Below, in pieces: positions 9,044 to 16,993 of a DNA stretch of 64,000 nt. Below the pieces are notes generated by a model. That model ran no database searches. It saw only the letters and a program-made list of their open reading frames with translations, and was not told the origin of the DNA. Position numbers and translations under genes: made by a program. The number at the start of each line of letters is the position of its first letter. Within the stretch, counting starts at the first letter, position 1. Location: contig JACJXR010000007.1 of NCBI GenBank assembly GCA_020636505.1, forward strand, positions 1-64,000, read 5' to 3'. The DNA comes from Chitinophagales bacterium. Lineage in GTDB: Bacteria; Bacteroidota; Bacteroidia; Chitinophagales; Chitinophagaceae.

Positions 9044-10042
9044 TTATCGGGGGTGAATATCGGATAAAATTTGCTTAAATGATGTTACTGTCTCCTCAAA
9101 ACTCATATTGGAACGTCCTCCAGAGGCGTTGAAATGCCCCCCACCGTTGAAATATTTGTTGGCAAAAGTACTTACGTCAAAGTCGCCCTTGCTACGGAAC
9201 GATAGTTTTACCTCGTCTCCACGTTCGGTAATGATGGTGGCAAATCGGATGTTGGCAATGCTCAAGGGATAATTGACCAATCCTTCAAGCTCACCACTTG
9301 ATATATTAAAGAGTTTTAGGTCTTTTTTACTGAGTGTTATAAGCCCGGCTTTGTATTGAGGGAATATTTCCATCTTCTCCAAAAGCACATAGCCTACAAA
9401 ATGCATGCGGGTTACAGACCATGTATCGTATACGTATTCATGTATCTTGCTCTGTTTCAGACCCTTGTCTATCAGGTCGGCTACCAGACGGTGTGTATCA
9501 CCTGTGGTGACAGGAAAACGAAAAGAACCCGTATCTGTCATCACGCCTGTGTAGATGCACTCGGCGATGTCTGTATCAATCAGATCATTATCACCTGCCA
9601 AGTTGATGAAGTCGTACACCATCTCACTGGTACTGCTTTTTTCGGGTATGCTTACACCATAGTCCCATACAGGTGCAGGACGTAAGTGGTGGTCGATAAG
9701 TACCTTTGGTTGCGTAGCTTCTGCAAGTGCTTCTGTCAAGTGCTTGGTTCTCGAAAAGTCATTGAAATCCAAGCCGAAAATAATGTCGGACTCATCGAGT
9801 GCTTTGAGAGCCTTCTCTTGATATTCTTCGTAATTGACAAGTTCTCTAACACCGGGCATCCATTCAAGAAATTCAGGTACAGCACTTGGTGTGACTGCAG
9901 ATACAGTATGTCCTTTTTCGGTTAGGTAGTGATACAATGCAAGCATGCTGCCGACGGCATCGCCATCGGGTTTATGATGAGCTACCACAAATATCTTCTT
10001 AGGGCTTTCTAATAATGGAAAAACGTCCTTTATAGGTTGCAT
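9044..10042 (-). CDS. DHH/DHHA1 phosphoesterase (NrnA-like oligoribonuclease / pAp phosphatase)
   Basis: About 332 residues from the ATG at 10042 (MQPIKDVFP); an alternative upstream ATG at 10081 adds 13 residues that look like leader. The DHH domain has motif I HHKPDGDAVGS, motif II GLDFND and motif III IDHHLRPAP; the DHHA1 domain ends with GGGHFNASGG. NrnA-type enzymes degrade short RNA oligomers and 3'-phosphoadenosine 5'-phosphate; related proteins hydrolyse cyclic dinucleotide products. It is the first gene of the minus-strand run leading into three FKBP genes and is divergent from ndk. As I recall, ndk, DHH and FKBP/gldI neighbours occur together widely in Bacteroidota. Confidence 0.9.
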   Translation of the reverse strand: MQPIKDVFPLLESPKKIFVVAHHKPDGDAVGSMLALYHYLTEKGHTVSAVTPSAVPEFLEWMPGVRELVNYEEYQEKALKALDESDIIFGLDFNDFSRTKHLTEALAEATQPKVLIDHHLRPAPVWDYGVSIPEKSSTSEMVYDFINLAGDNDLIDTDIAECIYTGVMTDTGSFRFPVTTGDTHRLVADLIDKGLKQSKIHEYVYDTWSVTRMHFVGYVLLEKMEIFPQYKAGLITLSKKDLKLFNISSGELEGLVNYPLSIANIRFATIITERGDEVKLSFRSKGDFDVSTFANKYFNGGGHFNASGGRSNMSFEETVTSFKQILSDIHPR

Positions 10043-10108
10043 GTTCACTGTATCTGTTAAATAAGGTGCAAAAGTACACATCTAATAGCATCTATCACAA
10101 CACGTTAA

Positions 10109-10138
10109 TTTGTAAATCACAAATAAAGCCTACATTTG
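10109..10138 (+). promoter_or_regulatory. Bacteroidota-type promoter for ndk
   Basis: TTTG at 10109-10112, an 18-bp spacer, then TACATTTG at 10131-10138. This matches the TTTG / TAnnTTTG promoter consensus known for Bacteroidota sigma factors. The ndk start codon is 35 bp downstream. Confidence 0.7.
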
Positions 10139-10173
10139 CCGCGTCATTCAAATAACATATAAAATAATAGCAA

Positions 10174-10590
10174 ATGTCTAATCGTACGTTTACTATGATC
10201 AAGCCGGACGCTGTACGCGCAGGCAACATGGGCAACATCCTGCAAATGATAACTGATGCAGGTTTTAAAGTGGTAGCTATGAAGTATACCCAACTGACCA
10301 AAGAATTGGCAGGCAAATTTTATGAAGTACACAGTGAGCGTCCGTTTTACGGAGAGTTGACAGACTTCATGAGTAGCGGACCGATAGTGGCTGCCATACT
10401 TGAGAAAGATAACGCAGTAGCTGACTTCCGCACACTGATAGGTGCTACCAACCCTGCGGACGCCGCAGAAGGTACAATCCGTAAGAAGTATGCAACAAGT
10501 GTAGGTGAGAATGCTGTACACGGTTCTGACAGTGATGAGAATGCTCAGATAGAAGGCAACTTCTTCTTCAGCATGTACGAGCGTCACTAA
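10174..10590 (+). CDS. ndk: Nucleoside-diphosphate kinase
   Basis: 138 residues, the usual length. The N-terminus RTFTMIKPDAVRAG is the family signature, and the phosphohistidine is His116 in NAVHGSDS. The enzyme transfers the gamma-phosphate from ATP to other nucleoside diphosphates through phospho-His, supplying the NTP and dNTP pools. It has its own promoter (10109-10138) and terminator (10622-10648), so it is a single-gene transcript, divergent from the DHH/FKBP operon. Confidence 0.98.
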   Translation: MSNRTFTMIKPDAVRAGNMGNILQMITDAGFKVVAMKYTQLTKELAGKFYEVHSERPFYGELTDFMSSGPIVAAILEKDNAVADFRTLIGATNPADAAEGTIRKKYATSVGENAVHGSDSDENAQIEGNFFFSMYERH

Positions 10591-10621
10591 GCGCAGAATA
10601 CTTAATAATACTAAAATAAGA

Positions 10622-10648
10622 GCTCTACCGGTGCGGTAGGGCTTTTTT
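10622..10648 (+). terminator. Rho-independent terminator of ndk
   Basis: A 9-bp stem (10622-10630 with 10634-10642, one G-T pair, three-base loop) is followed by six T residues at 10643-10648. Confidence 0.85.
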
Positions 10649-10714
10649 ATTGTTGTATTTTAGATAAAATGCATGTCGTAATCAAATAGAGTATTCACCA
10701 CAATCATTAAAACT

Positions 10715-11089
10715 ATGAACAATGCAGTAAGCTGGTTTGAGATACCGGCAGCAGACCTGAGCAGAGCAAAAGCATTCTACGAAACCATTCTTGCAGTAGA
10801 CCTGCACCCAATGGAGTTCCCCAACGGGTTGAAGATGGCAGTATTTCCTACAGAGCAGGGTGGTATTGGTGGCGCATTGGCACACTATCCTGAGTTTTAC
10901 GAACCAGGTAAGCAGGGTGCATTGGTATACCTGAATGGTAACCCCGACCTGGGCAAAGTACTGGAGCGCGTAGACAGTAGTGGCGGACAGGTGATAATGC
11001 CTAAAACACAGATAAGCCCTGAGTATGGATATATGGGTGTGTTTATGGATACAGAGGGCAACCGAGTCGCGCTACACTCGCAGGGTTAA
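10715..11089 (+). CDS. VOC (glyoxalase/bleomycin-resistance) superfamily protein
   Basis: 124 residues forming one vicinal-oxygen-chelate domain: an opening VSWFEIPAADLSRAKAFYE, a middle GGIGGALAHYPEFY, and a closing GVFMDTEGNRVALHS. Members are metal-dependent lyases, dioxygenases or resistance proteins. This one resembles the single-domain subgroup often called glyoxalase family protein, whose substrate is unknown. It is monocistronic and convergent with the GldA-like gene, with a 9-bp gap. Codon use is somewhat more GC-rich at third positions than in the genes around 30 kb. The family call is safe, the substrate is not predictable. Confidence 0.85.
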   Translation: MNNAVSWFEIPAADLSRAKAFYETILAVDLHPMEFPNGLKMAVFPTEQGGIGGALAHYPEFYEPGKQGALVYLNGNPDLGKVLERVDSSGGQVIMPKTQISPEYGYMGVFMDTEGNRVALHSQG

Positions 11090-11098
11090 TGCCAATTA

Positions 11099-11818
11099 TT
11101 AAGATGTAACAGGTGCATTGCCTACACGCTCGCGGAAGATATCTTCCAGTGGGCGATTGAGCTTTTGCAGGTTGGTAAGGCTGTCGTCGGTAACAATGTT
11201 CCCATTGCTGATAATGATGACACGGCTACACATAGCTTCTACCTCTTGCATGATGTGTGTAGAGAGTAATACAGTCTTTTCTTTGCCTATCTCTGTTATC
11301 AGGTCGCGTATCTCTACTATCTGTATTGGGTCAAGACCGGATGTTGGTTCATCAAGTATCAATACCTCCGGATTATGTAGCATAGCCTGTGCAAGGCCTA
11401 CACGTTGCTTATACCCCTTGCTAAGGGTGCCTATTTTTTTAGCAGCTTCTTTCGTGAGTCCTGTCAGGGTAATCATTTCCTCGATGCGGTGTTTTGCATC
11501 TGTCACACCGTGTATGCCTGCTGTAAACTCCAGGTATTCGCGGATATACATATCATAATACAGTGGATTGGCTTCAGGCAAATAGCCGATGCGCTTACGT
11601 ACTTCCATACTCTGTTCACTAACGTCAAATCCACATACAGATGCTTTACCATCGGTAGGAGGTACATAGCCTGTAATCATCTTCATTGTTGTGGATTTGC
11701 CTGCACCGTTTGGCCCAAGAAATCCTACAACCTCACCTTTCTTCAATTCGAAAGATATATTGTTGACAGCTACTTGTGTGCTGAATTTTTTAGTTAATCC
11801 CTGTACTGTTATTGACAT
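11099..11818 (-). CDS. ABC transporter ATP-binding protein (GldA-like)
   Basis: About 239 residues from the ATG at 11818 (MSITVQGLTKKFS); the frame extends 13 codons upstream but these look like untranslated leader. Walker A GPNGAGKSTTMKMITG, signature LSKGYKQRVGLAQAML, Walker B VLILDEPTSGLDP and the H-loop LLSTHIMQEVEAMC are all intact. GldA is the ATPase of the GldA/F/G ABC complex linked to gliding in Flavobacterium; this protein has the same length and style, including a C-terminal segment after the H-loop. No permease genes (gldF, gldG) lie next to it, so the name is tentative. It could also be a generic ABC-2 exporter ATPase. Confidence 0.85.
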   Translation of the reverse strand: MSITVQGLTKKFSTQVAVNNISFELKKGEVVGFLGPNGAGKSTTMKMITGYVPPTDGKASVCGFDVSEQSMEVRKRIGYLPEANPLYYDMYIREYLEFTAGIHGVTDAKHRIEEMITLTGLTKEAAKKIGTLSKGYKQRVGLAQAMLHNPEVLILDEPTSGLDPIQIVEIRDLITEIGKEKTVLLSTHIMQEVEAMCSRVIIISNGNIVTDDSLTNLQKLNRPLEDIFRERVGNAPVTS

Positions 11819-11944
11819 GGATGCGAATTTAGTGATTTTGTTATTACACATTGTCATCCATGATTTGTTTCTTGCAAAGCCATTGCAAAGCTGTGTTATC
11901 CTCTTAGAGTTGAGATGTTTTGTTACAGTAAGGACTACTCATAA

Positions 11945-11968
11945 CAAAAAACCCCTCTGTAAGAGGGG
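11945..11968 (-). terminator. Rho-independent terminator of the secreted cyclophilin gene
   Basis: A GC-rich 7-bp stem (11952-11958 with 11962-11968, three-base loop) is followed on the minus strand by TTTTTTG. It lies 26 bp past the stop of the gene at 11994. Confidence 0.75.
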
Positions 11969-11993
11969 GTTGAATAATATTATAAATTAAAAG

Positions 11994-12785
11994 TTATCTG
12001 ACAATTACTCGTTTGTAAGCAGCACCCTTGCTATTGGTAATACGTACAAGGTACATGCCTGTCGGTTGGTCTGATAGGTCTACCTTGAGTATCATTGGAC
12101 TATTGGTTTGTTCTTCATACATCGTAACACCTGTGATACCTGTAACGATCACTTTTGTAGCCTCACTATATGGTATGTATACATTGAATGCACCTACAGC
12201 GGGGTTGGGGTATATGTTGATGGCTAAATCTTCAGGTACTTCAGGTACAGTTGCAGGCCATTTGGTTACACGTATACTATCCATTTTTACAGTAGTGATC
12301 GGTCTGTCCTGTGCATCTGTAGGTGTCTTGCCGATTGCTTGCACTACTGAGAAGTTGGCTGTAACCATGCCAAATACAGTATGCTTATTGTTGAGGTGTG
12401 CATTGTTGACCAAGTTGATAAAGAACTGACAACTACCTGTATTTGGGCCTGCGTTGGCCATGGACAAAGCACCCGGTATGTTTTGTAAAGAGCTGTGAAA
12501 TTCGTCCGGAATAGTATATCCTGCATTTCCCGAACCCGAACCGGTTGGGTCGCCACCCTGTATCATAAAGTTATCTATTACGCGATGGAATATTACTCCA
12601 TCGTAGAATTTTTCAGTGACCCGTGCAATGAAACTGTCAACCGTAATGGGGGCCAAACTATCCCATAGAGAGACTGTAAAGCTGCCCATAGACGTATAGT
12701 ATGTCACCTCTGTACGCTGCGCTTTGGCATTATATGTTGCAAGAGACAGTAACAGGATGATTGTGAGTAAGTATACTTTTTTCAT
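11994..12785 (-). CDS. Secreted cyclophilin-type peptidyl-prolyl isomerase with T9SS sorting domain
   Basis: 263 residues. Signal peptide (first 22 residues, ending AKA). Cyclophilin domain at about 24-175 with FHRVIDNFMIQGGDP, the PDEFH region, GALSMANAGPNTGSCQFFI and HTVFGMV. A type A T9SS C-terminal domain of about 75 residues begins INIYPNPAVGAFNVYIP and ends GMYLVRITNS...RVIVR. Such domains direct cargo across the outer membrane through the Por/T9SS machine. Cyclophilins isomerise prolyl bonds, so this one should work at the cell surface or outside the cell. It has its own terminator. The cyclophilin active-site Arg and Gln-rich loop are present (FHRVI, QGGDP), so activity is likely. Confidence 0.92.
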   Translation of the reverse strand: MKKVYLLTIILLLSLATYNAKAQRTEVTYYTSMGSFTVSLWDSLAPITVDSFIARVTEKFYDGVIFHRVIDNFMIQGGDPTGSGSGNAGYTIPDEFHSSLQNIPGALSMANAGPNTGSCQFFINLVNNAHLNNKHTVFGMVTANFSVVQAIGKTPTDAQDRPITTVKMDSIRVTKWPATVPEVPEDLAINIYPNPAVGAFNVYIPYSEATKVIVTGITGVTMYEEQTNSPMILKVDLSDQPTGMYLVRITNSKGAAYKRVIVR

Positions 12786-12915
12786 AGGCTAAATTTTCTT
12801 TACACGTAAGTTAAGATTTTTATACCATATGTAATAGCGATTTGTAAGTGTTAATTCCTTCCTGTTAAGTAAACAAGTATTACAATTTGCTTACAAACCA
12901 TACACAATAGCTTTA

Positions 12916-12923
12916 TATGTTTG
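12916..12923 (+). promoter_or_regulatory. TAnnTTTG -7 element upstream of the T9SS cargo gene
   Basis: TATGTTTG, 22 bp before the ATG at 12946. No well-spaced TTTG is seen; the nearest one ends at 12889, giving a 26-bp gap. The promoter is therefore only half matched. Confidence 0.4.
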
Positions 12924-12945
12924 TATTGTACTAAATCTATAACCT

Positions 12946-13884
12946 ATGAAACTCAGAACCCTTCTTGCAGCTGCGTTGTTCATAACGCTAAACAGTACCG
13001 CACAAACTTATCAGCCATTCCCTAAGGATAATGTGTATTGGATATACCTTACCGGCTACATATTACATGGGCAAAGTACTCCTGATTATGGATACATATA
13101 TCATCAGTACATGCTTAAGGGCGATGATACTGTATTGAATAATAAAACGTATAAGCTAATACACAGAAGACGGTTTGTAGACAGTAACAAGTATCATACA
13201 AATAAAATTTATGCACCATCTTTTCATAACAGGATTGCGAATGTGCCTGATGATGTAATTGGTGGCATTAGAGAAGATAGTCAAAAAGTCTATATCAAGT
13301 ATTTTGACTCAAATCCTGAAGTGTTGTATTACGACTTTACTTTAAAAGTGAATGATAGTTTTGCAGATCCTATTTATACTTATTTAAATTTAAAGACAGC
13401 AATAATCAAAATAGACTCAGTACTAGTAGGTAGCAATTATCATAAACGTTATCATGGACAAACATCATCAACACTGGAGATAATAGAAGGTATTGGTAAT
13501 ACACATGAGTTTTATCCTTCGCTGATAGGTCAGGATTATGGTTATATGGTTTGTTATAATAGTACTCAATACGGTACATACCATTCTGATAGTACAAATG
13601 TTTTTTACATCCATCCATATGGTACACCTGCCTCTGTTGAAAAAACTGCAGAACGTACTAAGCTAAGTATTGCACCCAATCCTTTTACTAACACAGTGCG
13701 TATCACAGCGGCATCTGTAGTAAAGCTATCGGTATACAATATAGTAGGTAAACTAATCTGCACATACAATAAGGTTAAGAATATAGATATTGAAACAGGT
13801 AGCTGGGCAAAAGGTATGTACTACCTGGTAGGAGAAGATGTAAGCACCGGTGCTGTACGAACAGAAAGGGTAGTAAAGAGGTAG
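12946..13884 (+). CDS. Secreted protein of unknown function with T9SS sorting domain
   Basis: 312 residues. A signal peptide ends near NSTAQ. The body (about 20-235) is rich in Tyr, Asp and His and matches no family I recognise; it has recurring short Y/D segments but no catalytic motif. The C-terminal 70 residues are a type A T9SS sorting domain: LSIAPNPFTNTVRI, then VYNIVGKLI, then GMYYLVGED and the terminal RVVKR. Probably surface-attached or released. It is convergent with the CrtI-like gene, its stop abutting the neighbour's stop with no gap. AT-rich codon use in the body differs from the more GC-rich genes beside it, perhaps because the body evolves fast. Confidence 0.8.
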   Translation: MKLRTLLAAALFITLNSTAQTYQPFPKDNVYWIYLTGYILHGQSTPDYGYIYHQYMLKGDDTVLNNKTYKLIHRRRFVDSNKYHTNKIYAPSFHNRIANVPDDVIGGIREDSQKVYIKYFDSNPEVLYYDFTLKVNDSFADPIYTYLNLKTAIIKIDSVLVGSNYHKRYHGQTSSTLEIIEGIGNTHEFYPSLIGQDYGYMVCYNSTQYGTYHSDSTNVFYIHPYGTPASVEKTAERTKLSIAPNPFTNTVRITAASVVKLSVYNIVGKLICTYNKVKNIDIETGSWAKGMYYLVGEDVSTGAVRTERVVKR

Positions 13885-15399
13885 TTACGGCTTCACCTTA
13901 TCAAGCAAGTATTGCAAGCCTACCAGCTCGGCTGTGGTGGCAAGTGCGGTAATGCTTACACCAAGCACTCCGTGCAGATTCACGTTCTGTCCCGTCTGTA
14001 GCAGGTTGGGTATTTTGGTGCGTGTGGCTATGGTTGTTTCGGCGGGCTTGTTCACATCTTTCAGTATGCCATAGAGTGCACCTTTCGGAGTGCCTGTATA
14101 ATCGCGGTATGTGAGGGGAGTAGCCGCCTTCTGTGCAGTAATGTTACCTTTTAGTTCAGGTACACGTTCATATACTTTGTTCAGTAATTGTTCTGCTTTT
14201 TGTGCTTTAATTGTTTCGTAAGCGTCACCTCTTTCGGCTTCGTGTCCTGTACGGTTGTAACTGTCATCCCATTTGCTAACCTCACTATAGTGCATATAGC
14301 TGAGTATACTGAGGCTCTCAGCATAGCCGGGGTTGTCTTTGTCTTCGGTAAAGAAGAGTGCGTAGTTGACAGGCCATTGCTGTGGAGCGTATTCTGCTGC
14401 AGCCCATACATCTGTAGTAGCATTCCAATACAGGTTATGATGCCGCATAGGTACAGTGCCAGGTGTCAGCACAAGGTTCAGCATGTAGGTAGATGTGGTT
14501 TGTTGCAAGCCATCTATACGCTTACGGTATGCAGGTCGAATAATCTTACTATCCAGCATGCCAAGTAACACCTGTGGGTGTACATTGCTTATGAATTGTG
14601 TGCCTGTTATCTGCTCACCATGTTCAGTTTCTATATGGGTGATGTTACCATCTGCTTCTACCACTTTGGTAACAGCTGTGTTGCGCAGTACTGTTCCGCC
14701 ACTGTTTTGCAACTCCTGCCATAGGTACTTACTTATCTGCGAGCTGCCGGGCAGTACTTTATGGCTGCTGTGTATATAGCTCTCTGTAACCAGTGCGTGC
14801 AGGTAAAATGGTGTCTTGTTCTTAACGCCTGCGTATAACAGGTTGTTGCCTGTTAGTACACTTTGTAGTAGTGGATTGTCGGTTATCTCGTTGAGTGTGT
14901 CTGTAAGTCCCCAATTGCTAACGGCTGCTTTCTCATCAGCATCGCCCATTCGCAGTCGGTATAAAGGAAAGTGATCTCCGACGGTTTTTATGCGGTTGAT
15001 GTATTCACGTAGTGCCATCGTTTCGTGCGGGAAGTATTCTAACAACTGCTCCTGAAAGTTGCCAAAGCCCTGTGCCAGTGGATACTCATTTGCACCCATG
15101 CCAAATGCGACTTTATCAAATGCATTAGTATCATAAGCTTTCAGCTCCAGCTTATCCATTATACCTGCATAGGTGAATATGCGGTTAAGTGTATGCCCGT
15201 CACCAAGCCCACCTATGTAGTGTACACAGCTGTCAAATACTTTCTTTTGTACGGAGAATGTTTGCAGGCAACCACCTATCTGCTTGTCTTGCTCTACTAC
15301 GCATACGTTCATCCCTTCCTTGCTCAGGAGCACAGCGGTGAGTATTCCACCCAGTCCGCCGCCGATGACTACAACGTCGTATTTGGTGTTAGTTTGCAA
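13885..15399 (-). CDS. FAD-dependent oxidoreductase, phytoene desaturase / retinol saturase (CrtI/RetSat) family
   Basis: 504 residues. The N-terminus holds the dinucleotide-binding motif GGGLGG (13-18) with the following acidic end VCVVEQDKQIGG. The C-terminus has the family's FAD segment, NLLQTGQNVNLHGVLG. The middle segment YIGGLGDGHTLNRIF and the overall length fit the CrtI/RetSat/CarD group of carotenoid or retinoid desaturases and isomerases. No other carotenoid genes (crtB, crtY) are nearby, so a carotenoid substrate is unproven; related Bacteroidota proteins are often annotated only as NAD(P)/FAD-dependent oxidoreductase. It lies 18 bp below glmM on the same strand, so the two are probably co-transcribed. 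Confidence 0.85.
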   Translation of the reverse strand: MQTNTKYDVVVIGGGLGGILTAVLLSKEGMNVCVVEQDKQIGGCLQTFSVQKKVFDSCVHYIGGLGDGHTLNRIFTYAGIMDKLELKAYDTNAFDKVAFGMGANEYPLAQGFGNFQEQLLEYFPHETMALREYINRIKTVGDHFPLYRLRMGDADEKAAVSNWGLTDTLNEITDNPLLQSVLTGNNLLYAGVKNKTPFYLHALVTESYIHSSHKVLPGSSQISKYLWQELQNSGGTVLRNTAVTKVVEADGNITHIETEHGEQITGTQFISNVHPQVLLGMLDSKIIRPAYRKRIDGLQQTTSTYMLNLVLTPGTVPMRHHNLYWNATTDVWAAAEYAPQQWPVNYALFFTEDKDNPGYAESLSILSYMHYSEVSKWDDSYNRTGHEAERGDAYETIKAQKAEQLLNKVYERVPELKGNITAQKAATPLTYRDYTGTPKGALYGILKDVNKPAETTIATRTKIPNLLQTGQNVNLHGVLGVSITALATTAELVGLQYLLDKVKP

Positions 15400-15417
15400 A
15401 TAGTTACCCTAAATGTT

Positions 15418-16797
15418 TTACATCATTTCCCTGATGTCTTCCATCATGCGTTTGGCAATATTTTCAGAGGTGGTTTCCGATCCGCTTTCGGCATAGATAC
15501 GGATGATAGGTTCTGTGTTAGACGGGCGTAAGTGTACCCAGTCGTTATCAAACTCTATCTTCACACCATCCTCTGTATTGATAGGGTGATTTTTGTATTT
15601 GTCTTTTATCTTCTCAAATATGTCCGACAGGTTTATGTCGTCATTGAGCGATATCTTATTCTTAGATATGTAGTAGTTAGGATAAGTATTGCGCAGCTCC
15701 TTCACACTCTTGCCAAACTTAGCCAGGTGTGTCAGGAAAAGTCCTATACCTATAAGAGCATCACGACCGTAGTGTAGCTCAGGTACAATAATGCCTCCGT
15801 TACCTTCACCACCTATCACTGCATTCACAGCCTTCATCTTCTTCACCACGTTCACTTCACCTACCGCACTAGGGGTATACTCACCGCCATGCTTCTCCGT
15901 TACATCTCTTAACGCTCTGGTGCTCGACATATTGCTCACTGTATTGCCGGGCTTGTTGCTCAGTACATAGTCTGCTACTGCTACCAGCGTATACTCTTCG
16001 CCAAACAGTGTACCATCGTTACACACAAAGCACAGTCGGTCTACATCAGGATCTACCGCTATCCCCAGGTGAGCGTTTTGCTTATCTACCGTATCGCATA
16101 GTTCTGTCAGGTTCACGGCAAGCGGCTCGGGGTTGTGTGCAAAGTTGCCTGTCACTTCTTCGTTGATGACTATCACCTCTGCTACTCCCAGTGCTTCCAA
16201 TAGTGGAGGTACTGATATTGATCCCGTACTGTTCACAGGGTCTACCACAATCTTGAATTTCTTTTCTTTTATAGCTTCCACATCTACCAGCGGGTGCTGT
16301 AGTATGATGTCTATATGCTTTTGTATGTAAGTGTCGTCTTGAGTTACCTTGCCCAGGTTCTTTACTGTAGCATAGTCATGCTCTGCATTGTCAGCATAGT
16401 CCAGTATCCATGCGCCATCTTCTGCACTCAGGAATTCTCCTTTGTCGTTCAGTAGCTTAAGCGCATTCCACTCTTTGGGGTTGTGGCTGGCTGTGAGGAT
16501 GATACCGCCTGCCGCCTTCTCCATAGTTACAGCCATCTCTACAGTTGGGGTAGTGCTCAGCCCCAGATCTACCACATCAAAACCGCAGCCCTGTAGTGTT
16601 GCTACAACAAGGTCACGTACCATTGCGCCGCTCATGCGGCCATCGCGTCCTACTACTATTTTATTATTGTCTCCCTGCTGTTTTGCCCATGCGGCATATG
16701 CAGTGGTAAATTTTACTACATCTATTGGTGATAATCCGTCACCTTGTTTTCCTCCTATTGTTCCTCTGATGCCGGAAATGGATTTTATCAGTGCCAT
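15418..16797 (-). CDS. glmM: Phosphoglucosamine mutase
   Basis: 459 residues. It has the alpha-phosphohexomutase motifs in order: the phosphoserine loop TASHNP (Ser104), the Mg-binding loop DPDVDRL near residue 245, the sugar-specificity loop GGEGNGG, and the phosphate loop RPSNTEPIIRIYAES. It converts glucosamine-6-phosphate to glucosamine-1-phosphate for UDP-GlcNAc, peptidoglycan and LPS. The SNTEP form and length fit the Bacteroidota GlmM group; a phosphomannomutase/phosphoglucomutase role cannot be excluded by sequence alone. It leads the two-gene minus-strand unit with the CrtI-like gene and is divergent from the M16 protease, with a shared upstream region at 16798-16993. Confidence 0.9.
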   Translation of the reverse strand: MALIKSISGIRGTIGGKQGDGLSPIDVVKFTTAYAAWAKQQGDNNKIVVGRDGRMSGAMVRDLVVATLQGCGFDVVDLGLSTTPTVEMAVTMEKAAGGIILTASHNPKEWNALKLLNDKGEFLSAEDGAWILDYADNAEHDYATVKNLGKVTQDDTYIQKHIDIILQHPLVDVEAIKEKKFKIVVDPVNSTGSISVPPLLEALGVAEVIVINEEVTGNFAHNPEPLAVNLTELCDTVDKQNAHLGIAVDPDVDRLCFVCNDGTLFGEEYTLVAVADYVLSNKPGNTVSNMSSTRALRDVTEKHGGEYTPSAVGEVNVVKKMKAVNAVIGGEGNGGIIVPELHYGRDALIGIGLFLTHLAKFGKSVKELRNTYPNYYISKNKISLNDDINLSDIFEKIKDKYKNHPINTEDGVKIEFDNDWVHLRPSNTEPIIRIYAESGSETTSENIAKRMMEDIREMM

Positions 16798-16993
16798 AAG
16801 TCCTACTTGTGTTCTTGGTGCTAAAGTAATGGAAATCTGTGGTTAGGACAGAGCTAAATACTAAAAATTAATACAGCGCGTTGATAATAACATTCACATT
16901 ACTTTAAGATTATTTATAAGCCTAAATGTTCATATAAACCGATATATATTCACTACTTTGTACATCCTTTTAGAAACCAAAAACTTCTTACTT

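Noticed and set aside
12886..12923. Full promoter upstream of 12946 using the TTTG at 12886
   Set aside because: The spacer would be 26 bp, beyond the 17-21 bp seen at other promoters in the window; only the -7 element was kept.
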